Positions 9,233-18,350 of a stretch of 64,000 bases of DNA are shown piece after piece. The notes below the pieces were generated by a model. It had not been told where the DNA came from and made no database searches. It saw only the letters and a list, made by a program, of their open reading frames with translations. The first letter of the stretch is position 1. The number at the start of each line of letters is the position of its first letter. A program made the translations under genes and the position numbers. The DNA is from Pseudorhizobium flavum (GTDB taxonomy: Bacteria > Pseudomonadota > Alphaproteobacteria > Rhizobiales > Rhizobiaceae), in contig NZ_LR723670.1 of NCBI RefSeq assembly GCF_902502825.2, positions 1,860,001 to 1,924,000 of the forward strand, in the 5' to 3' direction.

Positions 9233-10306
9233 TTACTGCGGCAGCTTGTCGTCTACGCCGGCAACGTAGAAGTTCATCCCGAGGAGAGCGCCGTCTTCGG
9301 CCTTCTCGCCTTCCGCGAGCCAGTCCGAACCGTCCTGCTTCTTGACCGGGCCGGTGAACGGATGCAGTTCGCCCGACTTGATCTTCGCCTCGGTTTCTTC
9401 GGCCATCGCCTTCACGTCATCCGGCATGTTCGTATAGGGCGCCATGGTCAGGATGCCGTCCTTCAGGCCGTCCCAGATCTGCTCGGACTTCCAGTTGCCG
9501 TCCAGCAGCGCCTGGGTGCGCTTGATGTAATAGGCACCCCAGGTGTCGACGATCGCGGTCAGCTGGGTCTCCGGTCCGGCCTTGATCATGTCGGATGCCT
9601 GGCCAAACGCCTTGATGCCGCGCTCTGCCGCAACCTGCATGGGCGCGGTAGTATCGGTATGCTGCGTCAGCACGTCGACGCCTTGGTCGATCAACGCCTT
9701 GGCCGCATCGGCTTCCTTGCCCGGATCGAACCAGGTGTTGGCCCAGACGACCTTGAGCTTGAAGTCAGGATTGACCGACTGCGCACCGAGGATGAAGGCA
9801 TTGATGCCCATCACCACTTCAGGGATCGGGAACGAGGCGATGTAACCGGCCACACCCTTTTCGGAAATCTTCGCGGCGATCTGCCCCTGGATGTAGCGGC
9901 CTTCATAGAAGCGGGAATTGTAGGTGGCGACATTTTCAGCGGCCTTGAAGCCGGTAGCGTGCTCGAACTTCACGTCCGGGAACTTCTCGGCCACCTTGAT
10001 GGTCGCATCCATGAAGCCGAAGGAGGTCGTGAAGACCATCGCGCAGCCTGAGCGGGCCATGCGCTCGATGGCGCGCTCAGCATCCGGACCTTCCGGAACG
10101 TTTTCGAGGAACGGTGTCTCTATCTTGTCACCGAAGTGCGCCTGCAGCTCCTGACGGCCGATATCGTGCGCCTGAGTCCAGCCGCCATCCGTCTTGGAGC
10201 CGACATAGATGAAGCAGACTTTCGTCTTGTCCTGGGCTTGGGCGCCGCTGACGAAGCCGCCGAGAAGGGCGGCCGAGGCGGCAAGTGCAATGATCAGTTT
10301 CTTCAT
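9233..10306 (-). CDS. BMP family ABC transporter substrate-binding protein (nucleoside/purine-type)
   Basis: 357-residue periplasmic binding protein of the BMP/PnrA-like family, which binds nucleosides or related purines. A clean Sec signal peptide MKKLIIALAASAALLGG...AQAQ ends at about residue 25. The family body follows: KVCFIYVGSKTDGGWTQAHD, the MVFTTSFGFMD segment and VIHNG-type ligand regions. The ATG at 10306 is preceded by AGAGG at a proper distance; the frame is open further upstream, but that part is not signal-peptide-like. It is the last gene of the four-gene ABC operon (ATPase, permease, permease, binding protein) and is followed by a strong terminator. Substrate specificity is inferred from the family only. 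Confidence 0.9.
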   Translation of the reverse strand: MKKLIIALAASAALLGGFVSGAQAQDKTKVCFIYVGSKTDGGWTQAHDIGRQELQAHFGDKIETPFLENVPEGPDAERAIERMARSGCAMVFTTSFGFMDATIKVAEKFPDVKFEHATGFKAAENVATYNSRFYEGRYIQGQIAAKISEKGVAGYIASFPIPEVVMGINAFILGAQSVNPDFKLKVVWANTWFDPGKEADAAKALIDQGVDVLTQHTDTTAPMQVAAERGIKAFGQASDMIKAGPETQLTAIVDTWGAYYIKRTQALLDGNWKSEQIWDGLKDGILTMAPYTNMPDDVKAMAEETEAKIKSGELHPFTGPVKKQDGSDWLAEGEKAEDGALLGMNFYVAGVDDKLPQ

Positions 10307-10350
10307 TTTTCGACCTCTGTTGGCTTGAAGACTTGGATGCGGGACAGGCC

Positions 10351-11265
10351 TCAACGTTCGGGAACGAAAGGTTTTCCGAGCGAGGCGGGAGTATTGATCA
10401 GCGTCGTGCGCCGATTATGCGAGATGATGATCAGGACGACAATAGTCGCGACATAGGGCATGCCGGACAGAAGCTGGGAGGGTATGCCGATCCCCAGCGC
10501 CTGCGCATGCAATTGGCCGATGGTGACTGCCCCGAACAGATATCCGCCGGCGAGCACACGAAGCGGCCGCCACGACGCGAAGACGACGAGTGCCAGCGCG
10601 ATCCAGCCGCGTCCGGCCGTCATGTTCTCCACCCATTGAGGGGTGTAGACGAGGGACAGGTGAGCGCCGGCGAGCCCGGCGCAGGCGCCGCCGAACATGA
10701 CGGCGAGATATCGGGTCCGGATCACGTTGATCCCCAGCGCGTGGGCGGAGCCATGATTGTCGCCGATCGCCCGCAACTTCAGGCCCGTGCGGCTCCTGAA
10801 CAGGAACCAGTGGATGCCGCCCACGAGCAGGACGGACAGGTAGAAGATGATATCCTGCCGGAACAGCAATGGCCCGAGAAGAGGAATCTCGGAAAGCAGT
10901 GGGATGGCGATCGGCTGCAGCTTGATGCCCGGCTGCCCGACGAAGCTCTCCCCGATCTGCCCGGAAAGCCCTAATCCCAAGATCGTCAGCGCAAGCCCCG
11001 TCGCAACCTGATTGGCGACCAGCGTGAGGGTCAGGACACCGAACAGGAGCGAGAATAACCCGCCTGCGATGATGCCCGCAGCGACGCCAATATAGGGGGA
11101 GCCGGTCGCCTGTGTCACGGCGAAGGCGGCGACCGCCCCCATGATCATCATGCCTTCGACGCCGAGATTGAGCACGCCTGCCCGCTCCGTCACCAGTTCG
11201 CCGAGCGACGCGATGACAAGTGGCGTCGCAGCGGTGATTACCGTCAAGAGGATCGCCTCAAGCAT
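10351..11265 (-). CDS. ABC transporter permease, BMP/nucleoside importer (second permease)
   Basis: 304-residue membrane protein of the BPD_transp_2 class, the permease type paired with BMP binding proteins (NupQ/YufQ-like). It begins MLEAILLTVITAATPLVIASLGELVTERAGVLNLGVEGMM; the ERAGVLNLGVEGMM block is the hallmark of this permease class. About eight hydrophobic segments are visible. The start overlaps the end of the upstream permease gene by 8 nt, so translation is likely coupled. The binding protein follows after 44 nt. Confidence 0.9.
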   Translation of the reverse strand: MLEAILLTVITAATPLVIASLGELVTERAGVLNLGVEGMMIMGAVAAFAVTQATGSPYIGVAAGIIAGGLFSLLFGVLTLTLVANQVATGLALTILGLGLSGQIGESFVGQPGIKLQPIAIPLLSEIPLLGPLLFRQDIIFYLSVLLVGGIHWFLFRSRTGLKLRAIGDNHGSAHALGINVIRTRYLAVMFGGACAGLAGAHLSLVYTPQWVENMTAGRGWIALALVVFASWRPLRVLAGGYLFGAVTIGQLHAQALGIGIPSQLLSGMPYVATIVVLIIISHNRRTTLINTPASLGKPFVPER

Positions 11266-12343
11266 GGGCGGCTCCTGTCGCCTGACGCCAGACGAGGCGG
11301 ATGCGGTAGTGGATCAGGGTATCGCAGGACAGCACGAAGAACAGCAGAAGCCCCTGGAAGACGCGGCTCACCTTGTCGGAAATGCCGATCGAGAGCTGGG
11401 CCGCCTCTCCTCCGAGATAGGTAAGGGCGAGAACAAATCCGGAAGCGATGATGCCGAGGGGGTTCAGCCTGCCAAGGAAGGCAACGATGATGGCCGTGAA
11501 GCCGTAGCCCGGAGATATTGCCGGCTGCACGTGCCCGATGGAGCCCGAGACCTCGGAAATACCGGCAAGACCCGCCAGCGCTCCGGAGAGCAAGAACGCA
11601 AACCAGACCATCCGCCGGGATGAGAAGCCGGCAAAACGGCCCGCACGTTCCGATTGCCCGATCACGGAGACCTGAAAACCCTTCAGCATGAACCGCATCA
11701 TGAACCAGATGGCGACGGCGGCGACGAGCGCAAAGACGATGGCGAGATGGGCGCGCCCGGAATCCAGGATCTCCGGCAGCACAGCTTCGGGCACGAAGGC
11801 CTTAGTCTGCGGGAAGTTGTAGCCCTGCGGATCGCGCCAAGGACCCCTTACCAGCCAGTCGAGGAACAGTTGGGCGATATAGACGAGCATCAGGCTCGTC
11901 AGGATCTCATTCGTGTTGAAGCGTGTCTTCAGGAGCGCCGGAATGCCGGCATAGATTGCTCCACCGATCGCACCCATGACGAGCATCAGCGGCAGGATCG
12001 CCGGCGAGTGCCAATCCGGATAGAGGACCGGGAGGATAGCACCTGTTATCGCGCCGATAGTGAACTGCCCCTCCGCGCCGATATTCCAGTTGTTGGAGCG
12101 GTAGCAGACGGCAAGGCCGACCGCGATGAGGATCAGAGGCGCAGCCTTGATGGCCAGTTCATGCAGGGACCAAACCTCCAGCAACGGCTCCACGAAGAAG
12201 CTGTAGAGCGCATCGACTGGGTCCTTGCCGAGGAACCAGAACATCAGGCCGCCGAAGAACAGCGTCAGCGCCAGCGCCAGGAGAGGCGATATGAAGGAGA
12301 ACAGGCGCCCTCCCCGGTCCCGTTTCTGCAGTTCAATGCGCAT
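11258..12343 (-). CDS. ABC transporter permease, BMP/nucleoside importer (first permease)
   Basis: 361-residue inner-membrane permease (NupP/YufP-like) starting MRIELQKRDRGGRLF. The first membrane segment is ISPLLALALTLFFGGLMFWFLG; the conserved NNWNIGAEGQFTIGAI and SPGYGFTAIIVAFLGRLNPLG blocks are typical for this class. The ATG at 12343 was chosen over an earlier in-frame start at 12370 because the extra residues are arginine-rich and lack family similarity. It overlaps the ATPase gene upstream by 11 nt and the second permease downstream by 8 nt. Confidence 0.9.
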   Translation of the reverse strand: MRIELQKRDRGGRLFSFISPLLALALTLFFGGLMFWFLGKDPVDALYSFFVEPLLEVWSLHELAIKAAPLILIAVGLAVCYRSNNWNIGAEGQFTIGAITGAILPVLYPDWHSPAILPLMLVMGAIGGAIYAGIPALLKTRFNTNEILTSLMLVYIAQLFLDWLVRGPWRDPQGYNFPQTKAFVPEAVLPEILDSGRAHLAIVFALVAAVAIWFMMRFMLKGFQVSVIGQSERAGRFAGFSSRRMVWFAFLLSGALAGLAGISEVSGSIGHVQPAISPGYGFTAIIVAFLGRLNPLGIIASGFVLALTYLGGEAAQLSIGISDKVSRVFQGLLLFFVLSCDTLIHYRIRLVWRQATGAAHA

Positions 12344-13895
12344 GGGACGCCTCCGCATGCGTCGAATCATGGATACCGCCCATCAGCAGGCCGATCCTTT
12401 CACGACTAAGTTCGCGCGCGGGGTATGATGGCGAAAGCCTCCCCTCGGAAATCACCGCGATACTGGTGGCCACCTCGAATATCTCGTCCAGGTCCTGACT
12501 GATGACGATGACCGCAGAACCTGCGTTAGCAAGGTCGACGAGTGCCTGACGGATGCGGCTCGACGCGCCTGCGTCGACGCCCCATGTCGGCTGGTTCACG
12601 ACCAGGACTGCCGGCTGACGATCAAGTTCGCGTCCGACGATGAACTTCTGAAGGTTGCCGCCGGAAAGTGAGCCAGCGCGTGGATCCTCTCCACTCTTGC
12701 GGACATCCATCTCTTCACAGATCCGCTGTGTTGCCCGCTGAACCGCGCCGTGCCGGATGACGTTCATCACCCCGCCGCCGAGGAACGCCCGGCGGTCGGA
12801 CCGGCTGCGTGCAAGGAGAAGATTGTCGGAAAGGCTCATCTCCGACACTGCTGCATGACCATGGCGCTCCTCCGGTACAAAGCCGGCCCCCAACAGGCGC
12901 CGGTCATTGATCCCGAGGCGGCCGACCAGCTTCCCGCACAAGCGGATCGTCTCGCTGTCCGACACAGGGTATTCACCTGAAAGCGCGTCGAACAACTCGC
13001 CCTGTCCGTTCCCGGCAACGCCGGCTACGGCCAGCACCTCGCCCGCGCGCACCGTCAGGTTGATGTCCTTCAGGGCGACCGCGAACGGAGTACGGGCCGC
13101 AACAGAAAGGTCTTTGACCTCGACCCGGACATCGCCTGGGACCTTACGATCCTCCCGCTGAACTCCGGCAACGTCGGAGCCGACCATCATTCGCGCCAAG
13201 GAGGCTGCCGTCTCCTGCTTCGGATCGCAGTCGCCCGTTACCTTTCCATGGCGCAGGACGGTGGCGCGATCGCATATGCGCTGCACCTCTTCCAGCCGAT
13301 GGCTGATATAAAGCACCGACCGCCCCTCTGCCCTCAGCTTGAACAGCGTCTCGAACAGGCGATCCGCCTCCTGGGGCGTGAGAACCGAGGTCGGTTCGTC
13401 GAGGATAATCAGTTTCGGGTTCTGCAGGAGCGCGCGGACGATCTCGATGCGCTGACGTTCGCCGACCGAAAGATCTGCAACATGAGCCTTTGGATCGAGC
13501 GGCAATCCGTAGGCCTTGGACAAGCTCGCAGCCTCGTCGGAAATCCTGGCTAGCGAGATCTTGGGATCGAGAGAGAGGGCGATGTTTTCGGCTACCGTCA
13601 GGGCCTCGAACAGCGAAAAGTGCTGGAAGACCATTCCGATTCCGACTGAGCGAGCCTCGCCAGGCGAGCGTATGCTGACAGGTTGCCCCTCCCAGCGGAT
13701 CTCACCTTCTGTCGGATCGAGGATGCCGAAAAGCATCTTGACGAAGGTCGACTTTCCGGCGCCGTTCTCTCCCAGGAGAGCATGGATCTCACCGGCGCCG
13801 ATATCGAGGTCAATTCCGGAGCAGGCGGGGAAGCTGCCGAAATACTTGGTAAGCTTGCGGACCGACAATAGCGGATTGACGGCCGATCCCTCCAT
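12333..13895 (-). CDS. ABC transporter ATP-binding protein, tandem-domain (nucleoside/simple-sugar importer type)
   Basis: 520-residue ATPase with two ABC domains, typical of simple-sugar and nucleoside importers. Domain 1: Walker A GENGAGKSTFVKMLFG, signature LSVGERQRIEIVRALL, Walker B LIILDEPTSVLTP. Domain 2: a degenerate P-loop GVAGNGQGELFDALSG and signature LSGGNLQKFIVGREL; a weakened second site is normal for the family. The ATG at 13895 (MEGSAVNPLLSVRKLTKYFG) was chosen; the open frame reaches 14030, but that stretch has no family similarity. It is the first gene of the operon, 159 nt downstream of pcs. Confidence 0.93.
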   Translation of the reverse strand: MEGSAVNPLLSVRKLTKYFGSFPACSGIDLDIGAGEIHALLGENGAGKSTFVKMLFGILDPTEGEIRWEGQPVSIRSPGEARSVGIGMVFQHFSLFEALTVAENIALSLDPKISLARISDEAASLSKAYGLPLDPKAHVADLSVGERQRIEIVRALLQNPKLIILDEPTSVLTPQEADRLFETLFKLRAEGRSVLYISHRLEEVQRICDRATVLRHGKVTGDCDPKQETAASLARMMVGSDVAGVQREDRKVPGDVRVEVKDLSVAARTPFAVALKDINLTVRAGEVLAVAGVAGNGQGELFDALSGEYPVSDSETIRLCGKLVGRLGINDRRLLGAGFVPEERHGHAAVSEMSLSDNLLLARSRSDRRAFLGGGVMNVIRHGAVQRATQRICEEMDVRKSGEDPRAGSLSGGNLQKFIVGRELDRQPAVLVVNQPTWGVDAGASSRIRQALVDLANAGSAVIVISQDLDEIFEVATSIAVISEGRLSPSYPARELSRERIGLLMGGIHDSTHAEASHAH

Positions 13896-14054
13896 CACAG
13901 TCACTGCACCCCCTTGTTCACACGGCTTCACCTTCTTCGAGGCTTGCGAGAAACACCGCGCGTCCTGTTCACATACGGTCACGATGGGACCGCAGGCGCC
14001 TACTGTTATCGGATTTGTTGCTGCGCACAACCGAAAACATGCATCGCCAACAGG

Positions 14055-14789
14055 TTAGGCGTCCCTGCCAAGAGACGGAAACAATTGCATGATTGCCCCG
14101 ATGAAATAGAGGTAAACGCCAGACGCCACGACCCCATAGACGAGCCAGTCGGGAGATGCGAAGTGCAACAGCAGGGAATAGCCGCTGAGCACGCACCAGA
14201 TCATGAGAATGGCCAGATTGACCGGCCTTAGACGTTTGACGCGCACCGGGTGGAGGAAGTTGATGGGCAGGAACGTGAGTATCACCGAGACGATCACGAC
14301 AATGAAGGCAGTGGTCTCGCTCGCCTGGATGACGAAGAGAGTGAAGATCACCATGTTCCATACGACGGGAAAGCCGGAGAAGAAATATTCATCCGTCTTC
14401 ATGCCCGTATCGGCATAATAGATCGCGCTCGAGACCACGATCAGCCCTGCGGCGACGAAGGACCACGGTTCCCCGATCATGCCGCTCTTGTAGAGAGCAA
14501 AGGCGGGGAGAAGAACATAGGTGACATAGTCGATGATGTTGTCGAGCGTATCTCCCGACCAGTTCGGCAGGACCTCGCGCACCCGCACCTTGCGTGCAAT
14601 GGGACCGTCGATCCCGTCCACGAACAGCGCAAGCCCTAGCCACCAGAACATGTCGACAAAGCGGCTCTCGGCCGCTGCCACCACCCCGAGAAAGGCGAGA
14701 AACGATCCCGATGCGGTCAGGAGGTGGACGGAGAACGCGCGGATTTCGGCATAGGGGACTTTTCGGTAGTTGAAAATTCGTCTGATCAC
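14055..14789 (-). CDS. pcs: Phosphatidylcholine synthase
   Basis: 244-residue membrane enzyme that condenses choline directly with CDP-diacylglycerol to make phosphatidylcholine. This one-step route is characteristic of rhizobia and other host-associated alphaproteobacteria. The CDP-alcohol phosphatidyltransferase signature is present (DGIDGPIARK, then GDTLDNIIDY), with about eight hydrophobic segments and the Pcs-specific YRKVPYAEIRAFSVHLLTASG near the N-terminus. The start is a GTG at 14789; earlier in-frame codons back to 14906 encode a non-conserved basic stretch. It is divergent from the UbiH-like hydroxylase gene (about 175 bp between starts). Confidence 0.95.
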   Translation of the reverse strand: MIRRIFNYRKVPYAEIRAFSVHLLTASGSFLAFLGVVAAAESRFVDMFWWLGLALFVDGIDGPIARKVRVREVLPNWSGDTLDNIIDYVTYVLLPAFALYKSGMIGEPWSFVAAGLIVVSSAIYYADTGMKTDEYFFSGFPVVWNMVIFTLFVIQASETTAFIVVIVSVILTFLPINFLHPVRVKRLRPVNLAILMIWCVLSGYSLLLHFASPDWLVYGVVASGVYLYFIGAIMQLFPSLGRDA

Positions 14790-14965
14790 GCGCCATTCCC
14801 GTTCTGTTTGACGACCTATGCTGCGAAAACTGCGGCTTTGCAACCGGCCACTCCCGACCGGCACCCCTTGCGCGCAGGATTTGCGATCTGCGCTGCCACG
14901 TCCCATGGATAAGGAGGCGGGAAGGCTCTACATAGCGCGGATTGGTTTGCCGACGAGGATGCATC

Positions 14966-16204
14966 ATGCTGGACTATGAAGTTGCGGTGGTAGGTGGCCG
15001 ATTGGCCGGCACGGTTGCAGCGCTTGCGATGGCGCGTGGCGGGCGTCGGGTCGCCCTGATCGCACCGGAGGCACCGGCGCACGACGAGCGGACGACGGCG
15101 CTGATGGACCACTCCATTCGCTTCATGGAGCGCCTCGGGGTATGGGACCGGATCGCCCCGACTGCCGCCCCTCTCAGCGTGATGCAGATCATCGACGGAA
15201 CCGACCGGCTCCTGCGGGCGCCGACGGCGCAGTTCCGATCCGCCGACGTCGGTTTGACCGCATTCGGGTATAACATTCCCAACCGCGGTCTGCTCAAATG
15301 CCTGGAGAGCGCAATTTCGGCAGAGCCAAATGTCACCCGTCATCCGGTCACCATGGAGGCCTGCGCGCTGGCGCAGGAAAAGGCACACCTCACCCTGGCT
15401 GACGGAACGACCGTGACCGCGGACTTCGTGCTCGGTGCGGACGGGCGCTCGTCGCGCGTTCGCGAAAGTGCCGGCATCGGCACCCGGCGCTGGTCCTATC
15501 CTCAGTCGGCCATCGTGCTGAATTTCGGCCACGCCCTGCCACACGGCAATATCTCCACCGAATTCCATACGCCGACCGGCCCCTTTACCCAGGTCCCCCT
15601 GCCCGGCAATCGCTCCAGCCTGGTCTGGGTCGTCAGACCGGACGAGGCAGAGCGGTTGCTGGCGCTTCCGCTCGATCAGCTTTCCCTGCAGGTCGAGAAG
15701 CGGATGCAGTCGATGCTCGGAAAGGTGACGGTCGAGCCCGGCCCCCAATGCTGGCCTCTGTCGAGCCTGATGGCGGATCGATTCGGCAAGGGCCGCATGG
15801 CTCTCGTCGGAGAAGCCGCTCACGCGTTTCCGCCCATTGGCGCGCAGGGGCTGAACCTCTCGCTGAGGGACATCATCACGCTGACGGAACTCTTGGCAGA
15901 CACGGTGGGCAGGCCCGTTGCCGCCGATGCCGGTGACCGCTTCAACCGCCGTCGCCGCCCCGACATCATGACCCGGACCTTCGGCGTCGATCTCCTGAAC
16001 CGGTCGCTGTTGTCAGACTTCCTGCCCATCCAGATGCTGCGCGCTACAGGCATGCACCTTCTGAACGCGGTCCCACCGCTGCGCAACCTCGTTATGCGCG
16101 AGGGCGTGGAGCCTGGACGCGGCCTGCGGGCCTTTGTCGACCAGCTACGGGAAGAGGTCCGGCGGAAGAAGCCCGGCGGTGATCAGGTAGAGAAGCACCG
16201 GTAG
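14966..16204 (+). CDS. UbiH/UbiF family FAD-dependent hydroxylase
   Basis: 412-residue flavoprotein monooxygenase of the UbiH/UbiF/COQ6 family, likely an aromatic-ring hydroxylase of ubiquinone synthesis. The N-terminal dinucleotide fold VAVVGGRLAGTVAALAMARGG, the middle motif VLGADGRSSRVRE and the C-terminal GRMALVGEAAHAFPPIGAQGLNLSLRD (second FAD-binding motif) are all present. Which ring position it hydroxylates cannot be read from sequence. The ATG at 14966 was used rather than a TTG at 14942. The last 60 bp overlap the convergent AEC gene. Confidence 0.88.
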   Translation: MLDYEVAVVGGRLAGTVAALAMARGGRRVALIAPEAPAHDERTTALMDHSIRFMERLGVWDRIAPTAAPLSVMQIIDGTDRLLRAPTAQFRSADVGLTAFGYNIPNRGLLKCLESAISAEPNVTRHPVTMEACALAQEKAHLTLADGTTVTADFVLGADGRSSRVRESAGIGTRRWSYPQSAIVLNFGHALPHGNISTEFHTPTGPFTQVPLPGNRSSLVWVVRPDEAERLLALPLDQLSLQVEKRMQSMLGKVTVEPGPQCWPLSSLMADRFGKGRMALVGEAAHAFPPIGAQGLNLSLRDIITLTELLADTVGRPVAADAGDRFNRRRRPDIMTRTFGVDLLNRSLLSDFLPIQMLRATGMHLLNAVPPLRNLVMREGVEPGRGLRAFVDQLREEVRRKKPGGDQVEKHR

Positions 16205-17107
16205 TGTCAGGACCGAGAGTGCCGTGGTGATCAGCACGGTTGCGGATGCCCTTTCCTGCCAGACCCCGTACTGCTGGCTGATGACGAACACATTGGTCGC
16301 AGTGGGAAGTGCCGCGAGCAGGACGGCCGAATAGACCCAGACAGGATCGAAGTCACCGGCAAGAGACAGGACTACGTAGACTGCTACCGGGTGAATGATC
16401 AGCTTTGCGGCTGACAGATAGCCGATCTCTACCGGGACCCGTTTGAGCGGCCGTAGCGCCAGGGTGACTCCCATTGCAAAGAGTGCGCAGGGAGCGGCCG
16501 CCTGGGCCAGGTAGTCTACCAGACGCTGCGCCGCCGTCGGCACCGCAAGCCCGCTTGCCGCCACTAGGAAACCCAGTCCGGTGGATATGATAAACGGATG
16601 CAGCGCCACCTTTCGCAGGACTTCGCCGGCCAGTTGAAGCGGCGGGCGTTTGTCGCCGCCCGCCACCGCCATCATGGCCGGCGCCACGATGAAGTGCGTG
16701 GCGTTCTCGAGGCAGACGATGAGCGCGACGGGCACCGCAGCCGCATCGCCGAAGGCGAGGAGCGCGAGACCCGGGCCCATATAGCCGATATTGCCGTAGG
16801 AGCCGCCAAACGCCTGGATCGTTGAATCGGCCACCGATGCTCGCCGGAGGAACCGCGCGATCAGGAAGAGCAGGATGAAGATTGCATAGGTCGCAGCAAT
16901 GTCGGCAGCGATGAAGTCGATGCGCGCCAGATCCTCGATCGGCGTTCGTGAAACGAGCTTGAAGAAAAGCGCCGGCAAGGCGGCATAGATGATGAATGTG
17001 TTCATCCAGCCAAGCGCTTCGGCCGGCTGGCGCGTCACGCGGGCGGCGACATAGCCGATCAGGATCAGTCCGAAAAAGGGCAACAGCAATGCTGTAATGT
17101 CGGCCAT
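16145..17107 (-). CDS. AEC family transporter (auxin efflux carrier-like permease)
   Basis: 320-residue inner-membrane protein with about ten hydrophobic segments, belonging to the auxin-efflux-carrier/malonate permease superfamily. Typical features are the N-terminal LLLPFFGLILIGYVAARVT, the YGNIGYMGPGLALLAFG block and the C-terminal ALPTATNVFVISQQYG block. The substrate is unknown; family members carry small organic anions. It lies 41 nt downstream of the CcdA-like gene on the same strand, and its 3' end overlaps the convergent UbiH-like gene by 60 bp. Confidence 0.88.
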   Translation of the reverse strand: MADITALLLPFFGLILIGYVAARVTRQPAEALGWMNTFIIYAALPALFFKLVSRTPIEDLARIDFIAADIAATYAIFILLFLIARFLRRASVADSTIQAFGGSYGNIGYMGPGLALLAFGDAAAVPVALIVCLENATHFIVAPAMMAVAGGDKRPPLQLAGEVLRKVALHPFIISTGLGFLVAASGLAVPTAAQRLVDYLAQAAAPCALFAMGVTLALRPLKRVPVEIGYLSAAKLIIHPVAVYVVLSLAGDFDPVWVYSAVLLAALPTATNVFVISQQYGVWQERASATVLITTALSVLTLPVLLYLITAGLLPPDLFP

Positions 17108-17148
17108 CGTCTATCCTTCACCCGCACCGATCCGGCGCCGGGCCCGGC

Positions 17149-17913
17149 TTAGCCGATTTGCATCAGGATTGGAAAGGTCTGCTGGAACCAGATCGCGACC
17201 GTACTGATGAACCCGAACATGAATGCCAGTCCGGTGAGGACGAGAAGCACGCCCATGACCTTCTCGACCGCACCGAGGTGCCGGCGGAAGCGCGACAGGA
17301 AACGCATGAATGAGCCCGAGAAGCCGGCCGCGATCCAGAAGGGGACGGCAAGCCCGAGCGAATAGACGGCAAGCAGCGTCGCTCCGTCGCCCACCGTCTC
17401 GCGGGAGGCCGCGACACCGAGGATTGCCCCGAGGACCGGACCGATGCAGGGGGTCCAGCCGAATGCGAAGGCCAGACCCATGACATAGGCGCCGGAAAGT
17501 GTCGCAGGCTTCCCGCTCCCCTGGAAGCGCGCCTCGCGGGAAAAAAGGCCAATCCGGAAAACGCCGAGGAAATTCAGGCCCATGGCAATGATGATCATCC
17601 CGCCGATCTTGGCCAGGAGGTCGAGATGCTGGCGCAGCAGTACGCCAATGGTCGATGCACCGGCGCCGAGTGCCACGAAGACTGTTGCAAAGCCGAGCGT
17701 AAAGAAAACCGCGGCTGACAGCACCGCCCGCCGCGTTTGCACTGCGGCCTCGCTTGGCTCCTCCCCGCGAAACTGGTCCACGGAAATGCCAGCCATGTAG
17801 CAGAGATAGGGCGGTACCAGCGGCAGCACGCACGGCGACAGGAACGACAGCGCTCCCGCTAGCAAGGCACTCCACAGCGATATGTCCGCAATTGACAACA
17901 GCAACTCCTGCAA
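17149..17913 (-). CDS. ccdA: CcdA-like thiol-disulfide transmembrane electron carrier
   Basis: 254-residue membrane protein of the CcdA/DsbD-beta family, which moves reducing equivalents from cytoplasmic thioredoxin across the membrane, usually for cytochrome c maturation. Six membrane segments are visible, with the two redox cysteines in the expected settings: Cys28 in LSPCVLPLVPPY and Cys156 in GWTPCIGPVLG. It is upstream of the AEC permease gene on the same strand. The window also has a full DsbD at 29646, so this cell has at least two such carriers. Confidence 0.9.
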   Translation of the reverse strand: MQELLLSIADISLWSALLAGALSFLSPCVLPLVPPYLCYMAGISVDQFRGEEPSEAAVQTRRAVLSAAVFFTLGFATVFVALGAGASTIGVLLRQHLDLLAKIGGMIIIAMGLNFLGVFRIGLFSREARFQGSGKPATLSGAYVMGLAFAFGWTPCIGPVLGAILGVAASRETVGDGATLLAVYSLGLAVPFWIAAGFSGSFMRFLSRFRRHLGAVEKVMGVLLVLTGLAFMFGFISTVAIWFQQTFPILMQIG

Positions 17914-18024
17914 TCAGCCCTGTCGAGGGCCTGCCTGCTAAAGCACGGCAAGACTGCAATGCCAATCACGTTTTTGAATGCTGCTTGTCTTGGGACAAGA
18001 AGCCGCATTTTTGCTGTTTTTGCG

Positions 18025-18052
18025 GTTGACCCGGAAAGTCCGTCTGCATATG
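18025..18052 (+). promoter_or_regulatory. Putative promoter of tRNA-Lys
   Basis: GTTGAC at 18025-18030 and CATATG at 18047-18052 with a 16-bp spacer, about 38 bp before the tRNA 5' end. It resembles the rhizobial housekeeping promoter (CTTGAC / CTATAT). Confidence 0.55.
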
Positions 18053-18089
18053 TTCCGCGCACTTCCGAAAGGGGCTTCCCCTTGCGTGG

Positions 18090-18165
18090 GAGAGCGTAGC
18101 TCAGCCGGTAGAGCAACTGACTTTTAATCAGTAGGTCCAGGGTTCGAACCCCTGCGCTCTCACCA
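18090..18165 (+). tRNA. tRNA-Lys (anticodon TTT)
   Basis: A complete 76-nt cloverleaf with encoded CCA. The acceptor GAGAGCG pairs with CGCTCTC, D-stem GCTC/GAGC, anticodon stem ACTGA/TCAGT around loop CTTTTAA (anticodon TTT at 18123-18125), T-stem CAGGG/CCCTG with loop TTCGAAC, discriminator A. Decayed and accessory genes start right after its 3' end. Confidence 0.98.
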
Positions 18166-18350
18166 TTATCTAATGCTTCTGAGTCAGGCAGTTAGAGGGG
18201 TAAGCTCTGTTGCGACTTTTGGCTCTTTCTCTGCCATGGGGTCAGCATAGGGTCAGCCGCTAAAAAACACGTGGTTATCCACGAGTGTGTTCATTAGCAC
18301 TGAACTGGCAGATGGCATCTCGCCGCCTGCCAACGACCTAGAGGGTAAGT
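18166..18350. other. Non-coding stretch after tRNA-Lys with short repeats
   Basis: No gene recognised. It holds a direct repeat GGGTCAGC at 18239-18246 and 18250-18257 (11-bp period) and a short inverted repeat CGTGG-TTAT-CCACG just after. No integrase or duplicated tRNA 3' end was found nearby. Confidence 0.5.

Noticed and set aside
6809..10051. A 1080-codon open frame on the plus strand
   Set aside because: It is antisense to glmS, glmU and the BMP binding-protein gene, has no domain features and its composition is the mirror of GC-rich coding on the other strand.
14790..14906. N-terminal extension of Pcs up to an ATG at 14906
   Set aside because: The added residues are arginine/serine rich and not Pcs-like; the GTG at 14789 directly precedes the conserved start.
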